A DNA stretch of 64,000 bases, from positions 9,116-73,115 of the forward strand of contig CAKTWP010000011.1 of assembly GCA_934630705.1 (NCBI GenBank), read 5' to 3'. The translations under genes and the position numbers were made by a program. The notes beneath the pieces are model-generated. The model worked only from the letters and a program-made list of their open reading frames with translations, made no database searches and was not told the DNA's origin. The stretch comes from an uncultured Clostridia bacterium (GTDB taxonomy: Bacteria > Bacillota > Clostridia > Christensenellales > Aristaeellaceae). Below, piece by piece: positions 8,463 to 15,463 of the stretch. Each line of letters opens with the position of its first letter. Within the stretch, counting starts at the first letter, position 1.

Positions 8463-8870
8463 TTACTTGTTTGTTACCGCGTCCATGGCACAGCTTGTCG
8501 AAATTGTCGCCAGCTTGCGCAGTTCTTCGTCACGCTTTTCCACGATGCCAATCAGCCGATTCAGATACCACCGGGCTTTCTTCAGATCTTCAAGCCCGTT
8601 CTTGCTCTTCCAGCGGCACATGTATTTGAGTACGTTTCCCGTGTTCGTGGCCTCACCACCCACCAGATCCTCGGTAAAGGACTCAATCACGTCGATAGTC
8701 TCCAAGCCGCTTTTGCTCTGGTAATGCTTGGGGTGATTCACGTTGTCCGCGGGCTTTGCCGTTCTAGTTTCGTTATAGCACGTACTAAGCTCACCATAGG
8801 CTTTCTTGATGCTGTCGAATGCCGATTTAGCAGTAGGTTCCATGATAGCAGTTTCAGAATTCACGTCCAT
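8463..8870 (-). CDS. DUF3310 domain protein
   Basis: 135 aa from ATG 8870 (AAAGGAG about 11 nt upstream). The DUF3310 core occupies roughly residues 45-110: NHPKHY, LETIDVIESF, NVLKYMCRW and DLKKARWYLNRLI. DUF3310 proteins are widespread in phages and fold like nucleotide-binding MazG relatives; activity here is unknown. It overlaps the previous gene by 17 bases in another frame. Confidence 0.85.
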   Translation of the reverse strand: MDVNSETAIMEPTAKSAFDSIKKAYGELSTCYNETRTAKPADNVNHPKHYQSKSGLETIDVIESFTEDLVGGEATNTGNVLKYMCRWKSKNGLEDLKKARWYLNRLIGIVEKRDEELRKLATISTSCAMDAVTNK

Positions 8871-9096
8871 AAATATGGTATCTCCTTTCCTTTCTCGTGG
8901 GAGCAACAGGATTGTTCATGTGGTTCCAGAACCACCTCGTGCGCCACTTGAAGCGACTCTTCCTGCTGGCAACTCCGCAGTGATTACAGCGGATATAATA
9001 CTCGGTCGATTTCTTGACCGGCGTTCCGTCCAGGACCATCAATGTCGTGCTGCGCCAGCCACACCACGGACAGGCCCTTAATTTCATCTTCGTCAT
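8854..9096 (-). CDS. Lar-like zinc-ribbon protein
   Basis: 80 aa with two CxxC knuckles (CPWC near residue 9 and CNHC near 37), the aromatic YYIRCNHCG and WNHM at the expected distance, and a basic C-terminus. This is the layout of phage Lar-type restriction-alleviation zinc ribbons, although many relatives have no tested role. The start overlaps the previous stop (ATGA). Confidence 0.65.
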   Translation of the reverse strand: MTKMKLRACPWCGWRSTTLMVLDGTPVKKSTEYYIRCNHCGVASRKSRFKWRTRWFWNHMNNPVAPTRKERRYHIYGREF

Positions 9097-9707
9097 AGGC
9101 TCGTTGCCCTCGGAAGATTGATGATGTAGCCGTCACGGACACGTTCTACATGAGCAGACCTCAGATCGGTCCAGCCGTACTTATTGTCCGTGTAGTTGCA
9201 GCTGATGCCGGCCATGTCGAACAGGTCTGCCACGCTCACCACCTCAAAGCGCTCCAGCAGCTCTTCCATGCGATAGAGCACCTCTTCGGCGTCGCCACGA
9301 TTGTCAAATACGATGTCATCGTAGCTGTACTGCGCCTGGGCCTGGGCTCTGGGCATGGCGTAATCGCGCCGTTCATCGGGATCGCGGTAATACTGGCGAT
9401 AGCTCACCTTAGCGCCGATGCTGTTGCCGCCCTTTCCGCGAGTCGATTCGCCCAACAACATATTGATACCGTTACACACGATGTCACTGATTGCCCTCTT
9501 GATGGAGGGAACCAGCACGTCCATCAAAATATAACTCTTGACAGAATCCACATCACCGGGCATGAAAGTGCTCGCAGCGCGGCTCAGGCCAGTTTTCTTC
9601 CGCTGCTTTACGGTGCCGGTGACCACCTTTTCGATCTTCTTATCCTCTATCGGCTCATGCGCCTGCTCCTTGGAGCGATGAGAATTGGACTTATATTCTT
9701 CTGCCAT
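9093..9707 (-). CDS. Conserved phage protein of unknown function
   Basis: 204 aa from ATG 9707, 9 nt after AAGGAGG. Recognisable blocks are EEYKSNSHRSKE, EKVVTGTVK, SVKSYILMDVLVPSIKRAISD, GRAEE-like DAEEVLYRMEELLERFEVVSVADLFDMAG and NYTDNKYGWTDL. I know these as a conserved protein in phages of gut Clostridia with no assigned function; the middle helix could be membrane-associated. Its leader is structured repeat copy b. Confidence 0.8.
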   Translation of the reverse strand: MAEEYKSNSHRSKEQAHEPIEDKKIEKVVTGTVKQRKKTGLSRAASTFMPGDVDSVKSYILMDVLVPSIKRAISDIVCNGINMLLGESTRGKGGNSIGAKVSYRQYYRDPDERRDYAMPRAQAQAQYSYDDIVFDNRGDAEEVLYRMEELLERFEVVSVADLFDMAGISCNYTDNKYGWTDLRSAHVERVRDGYIINLPRATSL

Positions 9708-9729
9708 GAATGGCATCCTCCTTTTCATT

Positions 9730-9815
9730 CGCCCCCGTGCTCGCTTTCAGCGGCCCGCGGGTACAGCCGGCAAAATATCATTTTGTCCGGCTTAGTCGTC
9801 GCGTTGCTCCTCCCT
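9730..9815 (-). ncRNA. Structured leader repeat, copy b
   Basis: Minus strand: stem CGTCGCG..CGCGACG enclosing GAGGGAGG, then ACTAAGCC, hairpin CAAAAT-GAT-ATTTTG, GCCGGCTGTACCCGCGGG, CCGCTGAAAGCGAGCACGGGG. Nearly identical to copy a over about 60 bases. It starts at the stop codon of the upstream basic-protein gene and ends at the next ribosome site. Confidence 0.6.
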
Positions 9816-10084
9816 CAATTCGCGACGCGAAACCGACGCTTCCTGCCAATGCCCATTTGGGCGCGATAGCCGTCCGCAGCCAGGCTGCCGCTGGTCACGC
9901 GACGCCACACGGGCTGATGCTGCTTCTGGATCTTTGCCAGCTGCTTGCGGCCCCGGTTGGTACGCTGCATGTTCTGGTTACTGGTATGAGACATCCCAAG
10001 ACCCATAACCTTATTGACGTGGGGAACGCCCATGGCCTTTAGCCGGGCTTTGGCAATCGCACGAATAAATGAACGCATACTCAT
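9815..10084 (-). CDS. Small basic phage protein
   Basis: 89 aa, very basic (RSFIRAIAKARLKAMG, RGRKQLAKIQKQHQP, GRKRRFRV) with a short glycine-rich middle, suggesting nucleic-acid contact. ATG 10084 is 9 nt after AAAGGAG. Preceded by structured leader copy a, so it has its own 5' region. Function unknown. Confidence 0.65.
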   Translation of the reverse strand: MSMRSFIRAIAKARLKAMGVPHVNKVMGLGMSHTSNQNMQRTNRGRKQLAKIQKQHQPVWRRVTSGSLAADGYRAQMGIGRKRRFRVAN

Positions 10085-10106
10085 TTGTCATTTCTCCTTT
10101 CAAACT

Positions 10107-10190
10107 TCGCCCCGTGCTCGCTTTCAGCGGCCCGCGGGTACAGCCGGCAAAATATCATTTTGCTTGGCTTAGTCGGCCTTCTGGCCTCCC
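10107..10190 (-). ncRNA. Structured leader repeat, copy a
   Basis: Minus strand: GGGAGG, hairpin GGCC-AGAA-GGCC, CGACTAAGCC, hairpin CAAAAT-GAT-ATTTTG, GCCGGCTGTACCCGCGGG, CCGCTGAAAGCGAGCACGGGG, then AAAGGAG of the basic-protein gene. It follows the terminator of the gene above directly. About 60 bases match copy b almost exactly. Confidence 0.6.
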
Positions 10191-10197
10191 TATAGAA

Positions 10198-10245
10198 AAC
10201 AGAAAAGGGAAAGCACTGTGCGTTCAGTGCTTTCGCCTTTGTCGG
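10198..10245 (-). terminator. Terminator after the acidic membrane protein
   Basis: Minus strand hairpin GAAAGCACTG / CAGTGCTTTC with loop AACGCA, followed by CCTTTTCTGTTTTC. Confidence 0.8.
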
Positions 10246-10252
10246 GTCTTCC

Positions 10253-10534
10253 TTACTCGTCGATTTCGGGAACCTCATCCAGGTCCATGTTATCCAGGTC
10301 GATCTCTTCCTCTTCGGTCTTCTTGGGTTTCTTGGCCGCCTTCCTCTTGTTGATCAGGCCCTTGATCTTGCGCCCCAGCGGCTTCACCGCGAACTCCCAT
10401 GCAGCAATGCTGACAGCTCCGATGACGCCCACCTTCGCCGCGGTCTTCAGGCCCGACTTACCAGTCGGAACATCTTCCGTGATCTCCTCGATCGCCTCAG
10501 TGGTGATGATGTCATTGTTTTCAATGTTTTCCAT
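10253..10534 (-). CDS. Small membrane protein with acidic tail
   Basis: 93 aa: acidic start (ENIENNDIITTEAIEEI), a weak membrane helix (AAKVGVIGAVSIAAWEFAV), a lysine-rich stretch (KGLINKRKAAKKPKK) and an acidic C-terminus (EEEEIDLDNMDLDEV). Ribosome site AAAGGAG precedes ATG 10534. Followed by its own terminator. Function unknown. Confidence 0.7.
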   Translation of the reverse strand: MENIENNDIITTEAIEEITEDVPTGKSGLKTAAKVGVIGAVSIAAWEFAVKPLGRKIKGLINKRKAAKKPKKTEEEEIDLDNMDLDEVPEIDE

Positions 10535-10571
10535 GATTTATTTCTCCTTTCGATTTTAGGGTTTGGTCCCT

Positions 10572-10724
10572 TCATAAAGCACCTTGAAAATTTCGCGGAT
10601 GTCGTTGGCGAAGTCCTTGAAGGTAAACGAATAATGCGCCAATGCAATACGCACGATCACGACGACAGAAAAAAATGCCGAACCCCAAAAGCCCGGCAAG
10701 TACAGCTATTATAAAGTTTTGCAT
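10572..10724 (-). CDS. Membrane miniprotein, probably frameshifted at a T7 run
   Basis: From ATG 10724 (GGAGG 5 nt upstream) the frame gives 50 aa. The first 19 residues form a membrane helix (FIIAVLAGLLGFGIFF). At a run of seven T (minus strand, 10675-10669) the better protein continues in the +1 frame: SVVVIVRIALAHYSFTFKDF and onward to a TAA at 10556, just before the next ribosome site. Dropping one T joins the two. Either a real indel, transcript slippage, or a homopolymer error in the data. Confidence 0.5.
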   Translation of the reverse strand: MQNFIIAVLAGLLGFGIFFCRRDRAYCIGALFVYLQGLRQRHPRNFQGAL

Positions 10725-10769
10725 TGGCTCCTCCTCACACTACCCGTTTACGACCAGCCACTCAGCACT

Positions 10770-11561
10770 TCATTTGTCATAGTCGTACGTCGGAGGAATC
10801 AGGTGACTTACCACAAGACATGGCGTCCGACCATTGACAAGCTGACTGGAAAACCTCAGCTCGATCATGCCGTCATCCACATTCCAACCGAGATCCTCGC
10901 CGATATCCACAGCAGGCAGTCCGATCTCCATATAGAATTCATTGAGGGAAATATAAGGTTCACTCATCGTGGCCATCTGCCGGTTCAGTTTATTCTCAGC
11001 CCGCTTGAGTGTCTCTACATCGGAATAGAAATACCGACCGAACATGCTGTCATAGCACAGCGTCTGTCCGGCGGGTCCTTCCACAACGGGCAGCTCGTCC
11101 GTACTTGCCGGGGGCGGATTGCGTTCAACCCGGTCTCGGTCGATGGCGTCCAGAATTGCAGATTCCTTCTTTTCTCCCAGTGTCTCGACCACCTTTGCGC
11201 GGTACTCCCGAAGGCTCGTCTCCGCCAGGCTGGCAGCCGTTGCCAGAGCCGCGTTCCGACGCCCGTTCAGTGTGCTCGCTCCGATCAGGCAGGCCACGGA
11301 CACGGTGCCGGTTACACCCGCCGGAATATAGCACTTCCAGGCAGTCTGGATCGTCTGAGCGGCCGTCAGGTTCTTGTGATGCTCAGCTTTCTTCCTTGCC
11401 TCGATTCTCCGCATCGCTTCAGGCGTCGCCTTTACCGCCAATACGGTCGTCGTTACCATGCCCCCGATCCCAACGCCTGTCAGGATTTCGGGAGACTTGC
11501 GCTTCAGGATCCGCAGGATGTTGTTGCCGACCCCTTTCCAATCAATTTTCTGCATCTTCAT
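10770..11561 (-). CDS. DUF6353 family phage membrane protein (copy 2)
   Basis: About 263 aa; I place the start at ATG 11561, but ATG 11555 and a TTG at 11576 are possible. Hallmarks: KRKSPEILTGVGIGGMV then TTTVLAVKATPEAMRRIE, then a second hydrophobic block with WKCYIPAGVTGTVSVACLIG and AALATAASLAETSLREYR. Clearly paralogous to copies 1 and 3, the two membrane blocks being best kept. It overlaps the end of the upstream gene by about 20 bases. Function unknown. Confidence 0.8.
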   Translation of the reverse strand: MKMQKIDWKGVGNNILRILKRKSPEILTGVGIGGMVTTTVLAVKATPEAMRRIEARKKAEHHKNLTAAQTIQTAWKCYIPAGVTGTVSVACLIGASTLNGRRNAALATAASLAETSLREYRAKVVETLGEKKESAILDAIDRDRVERNPPPASTDELPVVEGPAGQTLCYDSMFGRYFYSDVETLKRAENKLNRQMATMSEPYISLNEFYMEIGLPAVDIGEDLGWNVDDGMIELRFSSQLVNGRTPCLVVSHLIPPTYDYDK

Positions 11562-11886
11562 TTTGCTCCTTTTCAACAGTCTTCAGATACCTCAGAATGT
11601 TTCCGACCTCATGTTCCATCAGAGCCGCGAACCTATGTGTTTCAAAGTGATCGTCATCTGATTCTCCCAAAACCCGGTCCAGGTCTGAGTAAATCTTATA
11701 GACGACTTCAATGGGGCCGTCCTTGGCGCATCGAATTTTCCGAATCATCTCATCGATCAGAAACCTGCCGTATATACAGGTCCGAAACAACGTATCCCGC
11801 TTTGGGAATACAATGAGTTTTGCGTTATATCGATACACCACTCTGCGATACCTTCGCAGCAACGATATCGCTTCTTCCCGCGTCAT
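11542..11886 (-). CDS. Soluble phage protein of unknown function
   Basis: 114 aa from ATG 11886 (AAAGGAGG about 13 nt upstream). Contains REEAISLLRRYRRVVYRY and a DDDHFETHRFAALMEHEVG stretch; mostly helical by composition, no membrane segment. It lies between a terminator and the second DUF6353 gene and overlaps the latter. No family recognised. Confidence 0.6.
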   Translation of the reverse strand: MTREEAISLLRRYRRVVYRYNAKLIVFPKRDTLFRTCIYGRFLIDEMIRKIRCAKDGPIEVVYKIYSDLDRVLGESDDDHFETHRFAALMEHEVGNILRYLKTVEKEQNEDAEN

Positions 11887-11941
11887 GCCCGATCTCGCGC
11901 CTCCTTTCCTTTTTCGGCCTCGCCTTTCGGGCTCCATTAAG

Positions 11942-11985
11942 CCTAAAGGAAAGAGCCCTTGCAATCGGGCTCTTGCTCCTTTAGG
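11942..11985 (-). terminator. Terminator of the TTGCAAT-loop family
   Basis: Minus strand: CCTAAAGGAGCAA, stem GAGCCC-GATTGCAA-GGGCTC, TTTCCTTTAGG; outer flanks also pair. The stop codon of the 57-aa gene is in its edge. The core is identical to the one at 17891-17910. Confidence 0.8.
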
Positions 11986-12154
11986 CTTCCTTCTTTGCCA
12001 GTGCGGTCGTCACGGCTTCGTTGACCTTCTCCGCAATCTTAGCATCGGTCTTCTTGTCCTCGACGAAGCTTGAGAACAGGCTCGCTGCCAGTCCAAACAC
12101 CGTCGCTCCAATGCCCAATGCCTTGAGCGTGTCGATCTTCTTTTCTTTCTTCAT
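11981..12154 (-). CDS. 57-aa membrane miniprotein
   Basis: 57 aa starting MKKEKKIDTL, one helix (KALGIGATVFGLAASLFSSF), then a charged tail (VEDKKTDAKIAEKVNEA). AAAGGAGG is 8-9 nt before ATG 12154. It is a complete cassette: repeat promoter at 12184-12209, gene, terminator at 11942-11985. Function unknown. Confidence 0.7.
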   Translation of the reverse strand: MKKEKKIDTLKALGIGATVFGLAASLFSSFVEDKKTDAKIAEKVNEAVTTALAKKEA

Positions 12155-12183
12155 GATGATTCCTCCTTTTCAAATATGGGTTT

Positions 12184-12209
12184 CCATAATAGCCGCTGTT
12201 TAGTTCGCG
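12184..12209 (-). promoter_or_regulatory. Repeat promoter P9
   Basis: Minus strand CGCGAA-12-TATTATGGAA, same as consensus; sits against the end of the third DUF6353 gene and drives the 57-aa gene. Confidence 0.65.
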
Positions 12210-12212
12210 GAA

Positions 12213-13061
12213 TCAGTCCACACCACAGGTCGGCACCTTGTCTTCTCCGTCGTATTCCGGATCGTCCAGAGCGTGCGGCGCAAACGGCATGTCGATGGCG
12301 CATACCATCATTTTATCCTCTGTCAGATAATAACGATGGTTGAAATCGATCCATCGATAGCCGTATTGCGTTTCGCCGATATACTCGTCCCAGCCGTTTT
12401 TATCCCCGTCCTTCACAGGCGGTAGATCGAGGATTTGCAGAAACTCGTTGAACGTCGCCGAGCCCTTGAGCACAAAATATCGGTTCAGCTCATATTCAGC
12501 TTTGAGAATCTGCTCCATCGTCCGCTCAAAGAACTGCGGGTAGCCTTCGAGATAGAAGGTCTGACCCTCATCCCATGGCGGCCGGTCATCCTCAAAATCC
12601 CGATTTTCCTGTTCCATGGTCTTTTCAATCATCTCGTCCGTGCCCGGCCCGCACAGCATCCTGACCTTATCTCTGTAAGCCTCGAGCGAGCTTGCCAGGG
12701 CCGTGTACGCGCTGGCGAGAGCCGCCTGCTGCTTCCGGCTGAGTGCGCTTGCGCCGAATATGCACGCCAGAGAACCCACGCAAACGGCTACGGTCGGGAC
12801 ATATTCCTTCCAGCAAACCTGCACCGTCTCGAAGACGGTCAGACTCGGCATCTCATAGCTCCCATCATCATTCTTTTTGACCTCGCCTTCGCAATCGCCG
12901 TTAAGAATCTCTTCCCCTTTGTCGATCTGCGCGGTCTGAATCTTATCCATCGCCTTGGGCGTAGCCCTGACCGCCAGTATGACGGTCGCTATCACACCAC
13001 CGGCGCCAAGGCAGGTCAGGATGGTGGAAGCGTTTTTCTTGAACCAATCAGGACTGTTCAT
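12213..13061 (-). CDS. DUF6353 family phage membrane protein (copy 3)
   Basis: 282 aa. N-terminal hallmark KNASTILTCLGAGGVIATV then ILAVRATPKAMDKIQ; second block CWKEYVPTVAVCVGSLACIFG and AALASAYTALASSLEAYR match copy 2 closely, whereas the C-terminal half (ending DKVPTCGVD) has drifted. The start ATG 13061 overlaps the preceding gene by 14 bases. Unknown function; three copies in 6 kb suggest duplication and divergence or hetero-complexes. Confidence 0.8.
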   Translation of the reverse strand: MNSPDWFKKNASTILTCLGAGGVIATVILAVRATPKAMDKIQTAQIDKGEEILNGDCEGEVKKNDDGSYEMPSLTVFETVQVCWKEYVPTVAVCVGSLACIFGASALSRKQQAALASAYTALASSLEAYRDKVRMLCGPGTDEMIEKTMEQENRDFEDDRPPWDEGQTFYLEGYPQFFERTMEQILKAEYELNRYFVLKGSATFNEFLQILDLPPVKDGDKNGWDEYIGETQYGYRWIDFNHRYYLTEDKMMVCAIDMPFAPHALDDPEYDGEDKVPTCGVD

Positions 13062-13440
13062 GAACTTTATCTACCTCCGTTCTTTTCGGATACTTGCGCT
13101 CCAAGTAATCAATATTGTGGTCAATGAGACTCTTTTTCCAATTCAGATCATGCTTAAGAGAGTCAATTACAACCATCGAATGACGAACAGCCTGAACAAT
13201 CTCAAGCTCTGTTGCTCCTTGCAGGACCATTCTCTCGATGAGATGCGCGATTCGACCCATCTGAATCCTGTGAATAGTATGATTGTTGATCTTGGCATGG
13301 TCCGCACATTCAAATGCGTATTCAGTCTTCGGGTCGAAGTCCATGATATACGGAGACACATCCATTGGTTTCAGAGCATTCAAATCAATATCATGTGCTT
13401 CGCAATAGTCTTTAATCCATCTTTCAGTAACCTTATTCAT
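13048..13440 (-). CDS. Soluble phage protein of unknown function
   Basis: 130 aa from ATG 13440 (AAAGGAG 8 nt upstream). Helical, histidine-rich middle (ADHAKINNHTIHRIQMGRIAHLIERM). No membrane segment or known motif. Spaced by 3 bases from the upstream gene, overlapping the next by 14: part of the 14.2-12.2 kb operon. Confidence 0.6.
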   Translation of the reverse strand: MNKVTERWIKDYCEAHDIDLNALKPMDVSPYIMDFDPKTEYAFECADHAKINNHTIHRIQMGRIAHLIERMVLQGATELEIVQAVRHSMVVIDSLKHDLNWKKSLIDHNIDYLERKYPKRTEVDKVHEQS

Positions 13441-13442
13441 CT

Positions 13443-13859
13443 TCATTTCTCCTTTTCAATTAAGTTCTGTAAGTTCGTGAATGGTTCCTGATCCATGAAG
13501 CCGATTCTCTGCTTACACAGATCATCAGCCACTTCCGGCGCAAATATAGCCCGAATGGCGTTCTCCTTGAGGATCATGTGACGACCCGTCGGATACGCGC
13601 CATACCAGGCAGGCTGCTTTGGGTGGGCAATCGGATGATCCGTCGCCTCGATCAGGTCAATTCCCTGTTTGCGCAATTCCTTGCAAGCGTCGCAGGGCTC
13701 GTAGTCGCCAATCAGCCAGGTCGATCTGGGCGCTTCCGCATCCCCGGGAAGCTTGCCCAGCAAAGCAATCTCGTTCTTTTCCTTTCCGCACCAGAAGCAT
13801 ATCGGGATCGTAGGGTTTACACCATGCTTCTGTGAAATCTTAATGCTCTTGGTTTTCGT
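13443..13859 (-). CDS. Zinc-binding phage protein with a non-standard start codon
   Basis: 138 aa if begun at 13859. The protein-like frame extends upstream of the first ordinary ATG (13763) and includes KISQKHGVNPTIPICFWCGK, a CxxC that should pair with CDAC near residue 60, so the extension is surely coding. But no ATG, GTG or TTG lies in frame there: the options are ACG at 13859, 2 nt after GGAGG, or ATT at 13844, which overlaps the upstream stop (ATTAA). Start by coupling to the upstream gene is likely. I know this family from gut phages, function unknown. Confidence 0.65.
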   Translation of the reverse strand, partial: TKTKSIKISQKHGVNPTIPICFWCGKEKNEIALLGKLPGDAEAPRSTWLIGDYEPCDACKELRKQGIDLIEATDHPIAHPKQPAWYGAYPTGRHMILKENAIRAIFAPEVADDLCKQRIGFMDQEPFTNLQNLIEKEK

Positions 13860-14028
13860 TTCCTCCTTTACGCAATGGGCAGCTCTTACATCTCGTCTTC
13901 CTATGCTGTTCGGTCAGCACCTCTTCTTCAGTCAGTTCACACATCGAACCGACGTAAAAGCCATCGACTGCATGTTCGCATACGTCGCAGCTTGTGGGGA
14001 TCGCTGAACCGATATATTCCTTTTCCAT
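13840..14028 (-). CDS. Small cysteine-rich (zinc-binding) protein
   Basis: 62 aa with five cysteines in CxxC pairs (CDVC at 14-17, C30, CKSC near the C-terminus), the spacing of a small treble-clef or ribbon. ATG 14028 is 7 nt after AAAGGGGG. Its last 20 bases overlap the next gene's start. Function unknown. Confidence 0.65.
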   Translation of the reverse strand: MEKEYIGSAIPTSCDVCEHAVDGFYVGSMCELTEEEVLTEQHRKTRCKSCPLRKGGNENQEH

Positions 14029-14049
14029 TACTTTGCCCCCTTTCCAGCT

Positions 14050-14232
14050 TCACTGTTTGGGCGGTATCCAACCGCACTGGCAATAAGAATTGCGGTGCAC
14101 CATGCGTCTGCGCTCGTTTTTGTGGCTCTCCTTAACAAGCCTGCGCATTTCCAATTTCTCTTCCCAGGGATAATTCTCAAGGAACCACGTCAGTAGCAGC
14201 CCGCCGATCATCAAACACAACAGAAAGATCAT
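14050..14232 (-). CDS. 60-aa membrane miniprotein
   Basis: 60 aa: an N-terminal membrane helix (MIFLLCLMIGGLLLTWFL) followed by a basic segment (MRRLVKESHKNERRR) and a small cysteine pair (CQC). ATG 14232 lies 9 nt after GAGGAG. First gene after the terminator at 14254-14294. Function unknown. Confidence 0.65.
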   Translation of the reverse strand: MIFLLCLMIGGLLLTWFLENYPWEEKLEMRRLVKESHKNERRRMVHRNSYCQCGWIPPKQ

Positions 14233-14253
14233 GTCGCATCACTCCTCTCAAAA

Positions 14254-14294
14254 TATAAAAGCGAAGAGACGTTGCATTGTCTCCTCGCTCTGGA
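14254..14294 (-). terminator. Terminator after the 118-aa membrane protein
   Basis: Minus strand GCGAGGAGAC-AATGCAAC-GTCTCTTCGC, then TTTTATATTTTG. Confidence 0.8.
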
Positions 14295-14295
14295 A

Positions 14296-14652
14296 TCACT
14301 TCAAAACCTTGAGTTCAGCCAGAATATCGCTCAGCCGCTCACCGTTTTTCTTCCTCTGATCGATCTCCAGCCATTCCTTGTTGGAAAGTTCACGGCGTAA
14401 ACACCAGTAATGGCCCAGCGACCGGTCATAGCAGTACAGGTTTTTCACCGCTTCTTCCTTGTGCAGGTTGATCCGTCTGCCAACGACCTTGCATACGGTC
14501 GTTATGCCTCCGATCACAACCGGCGTCAGAACAAGCACTGCTTCCTTGTTCCTGTTAAACCAGTCACCGAGTTCCTCGTATCTTGCCTTCACCTCCCTTT
14601 TGAATCGCTGAAATTTCGTTTCGTTCGGGTCCGGTACCACGTAGATCTTCAT
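14296..14652 (-). CDS. Phage membrane protein related to DUF6353 C-termini
   Basis: 118 aa. After a charged N-terminus comes a membrane helix (AVLVLTPVVIGGITTVCKVVG) and a soluble end with NLYCYDRSLGHYWCLRR and ERLSDILAELKVL, a combination common in gut phage genomes. Distantly like the membrane block of the DUF6353 proteins. ATG 14652 has AAAGGAG 11 nt upstream. Function unknown. Confidence 0.75.
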   Translation of the reverse strand: MKIYVVPDPNETKFQRFKREVKARYEELGDWFNRNKEAVLVLTPVVIGGITTVCKVVGRRINLHKEEAVKNLYCYDRSLGHYWCLRRELSNKEWLEIDQRKKNGERLSDILAELKVLK

Positions 14653-14700
14653 TTTTCACATCGCTCCTTTCGTGTGTGATTCCATTAAAGGATGTGCAGA

Positions 14701-15099
14701 TCACGCGGTTCGAGGCTTTACGCTCACTTTCAGCTCATCTCCATCGACAAAGGCCTCGATGCGATGATCTTCAGGATGATGTACAAGCCGGCCAAGCACA
14801 CTTTCTTTCTTGCTCATCAATCGCTTGAGTCCTATCATCAAGCCAAGCTTATTCTGCCTGTGCATGGGAGCAGATTCTACAATGGTCATTTCCTTTGGCT
14901 CTTCCTCAACGGCCGTTTCGATATGTCCACCGTTTTCCTTCTTGGAGGATTCCAGCGCTGCCGTCTTCTTGCGCACTTCTTCATAGTGCTGCTCTGCCTG
15001 GGCCATATCGTGTCCGGCCTGATAGGCCACGCGCCCAACCACATACAAGGCAATCAAGCCAACCGCTCCGCCGACCACGGTACTCACAAAGTTCTTCAC
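14701..15099 (-). CDS. Membrane-anchored phage protein
   Basis: 132 aa beginning with GTG at 15099, 7 nt after GGAGGG. N-terminal helix with glycine zipper (VSTVVGGAVGLIALYVVG), a short coiled coil (QAEQHYEEVRKKTAALESS), an acidic linker and a soluble end (HRIEAFVDGDELKVSVKP). No family name known to me. Confidence 0.65.
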   Translation of the reverse strand: MKNFVSTVVGGAVGLIALYVVGRVAYQAGHDMAQAEQHYEEVRKKTAALESSKKENGGHIETAVEEEPKEMTIVESAPMHRQNKLGLMIGLKRLMSKKESVLGRLVHHPEDHRIEAFVDGDELKVSVKPRTA

Positions 15100-15119
15100 C
15101 TTTCATCCCTCCAAATATA

Positions 15120-15177
15120 AATTCAAAAGAACAAGAGCCGTTGCGTTTTGCCTGCGCTTCGGCTCCTAATTCTCTGA
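15120..15177 (-). terminator. Terminator after the 43-aa gene
   Basis: Minus strand GAGCCG..CGGCTC with an inner GCG/CGC pair, followed by TTGTTCTTTTGAATTT. Confidence 0.65.
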
Positions 15178-15179
15178 TC

Positions 15180-15311
15180 TCAACCGATCTTCTCCTCAAT
15201 TTTGTCAAACAGTGCGTTGATTGCCCTCACCAACAGTTTCCCGGCCCTGACACAGCCTACCACAGCGACCACGCTCAGGAAACCGAAGAAAATGAAGCTA
15301 AGAATATCCAT
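15180..15311 (-). CDS. 43-aa membrane miniprotein
   Basis: 43 aa (MDILSFIFFGFLSV, then VAVVGCVRAGKLLVRAIN, ending EEKIG): hydrophobic helix followed by an amphipathic tail. AAGGAGG is 8 nt before ATG 15311. Cassette: repeat promoter P8, gene, terminator at 15120-15177. Function unknown. Confidence 0.65.
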   Translation of the reverse strand: MDILSFIFFGFLSVVAVVGCVRAGKLLVRAINALFDKIEEKIG

Positions 15312-15347
15312 CGTCAAGTCCTCCTTCATTTCAGATAGTCATTGATT

Positions 15348-15373
15348 CCATAATAGTCGCTGCAATTTTCGCG
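15348..15373 (-). promoter_or_regulatory. Repeat promoter P8
   Basis: Minus strand CGCGAA-12-TATTATGGAA; drives the 43-aa gene, right after the terminator of the non-coding cassette. Confidence 0.65.
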
Positions 15374-15374
15374 G

Positions 15375-15463
15375 TGAAAAAGAAAAGGCCAAGCAGGAGT
15401 GACGAACTCTGCCTGGAACGGTTTGATCTAACAAACTACATTCGCATCACATTACTTCCTTTT
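15375..15463 (-). ncRNA. Non-coding cassette between a repeat promoter and a terminator
   Basis: On the minus strand repeat promoter P7 is followed after about 50 bases by a terminator hairpin (CCAGGCAG-AG / CTC-CTGCTTGG, loop TTCGTCA, then CCTTTTCTTTTT). In between there is no ORF longer than three codons (ATG TGA; ATG CGA ATG TAG). The predicted product is a 75-90 nt RNA. It could be a small RNA or the remains of a lost miniprotein gene. Confidence 0.5.

Noticed and set aside
10190..10202. CTATAGGGAGG as a T7-type promoter start
   Set aside because: Only one occurrence and no upstream match to the repeated motif; it is part of structured leader copy a.
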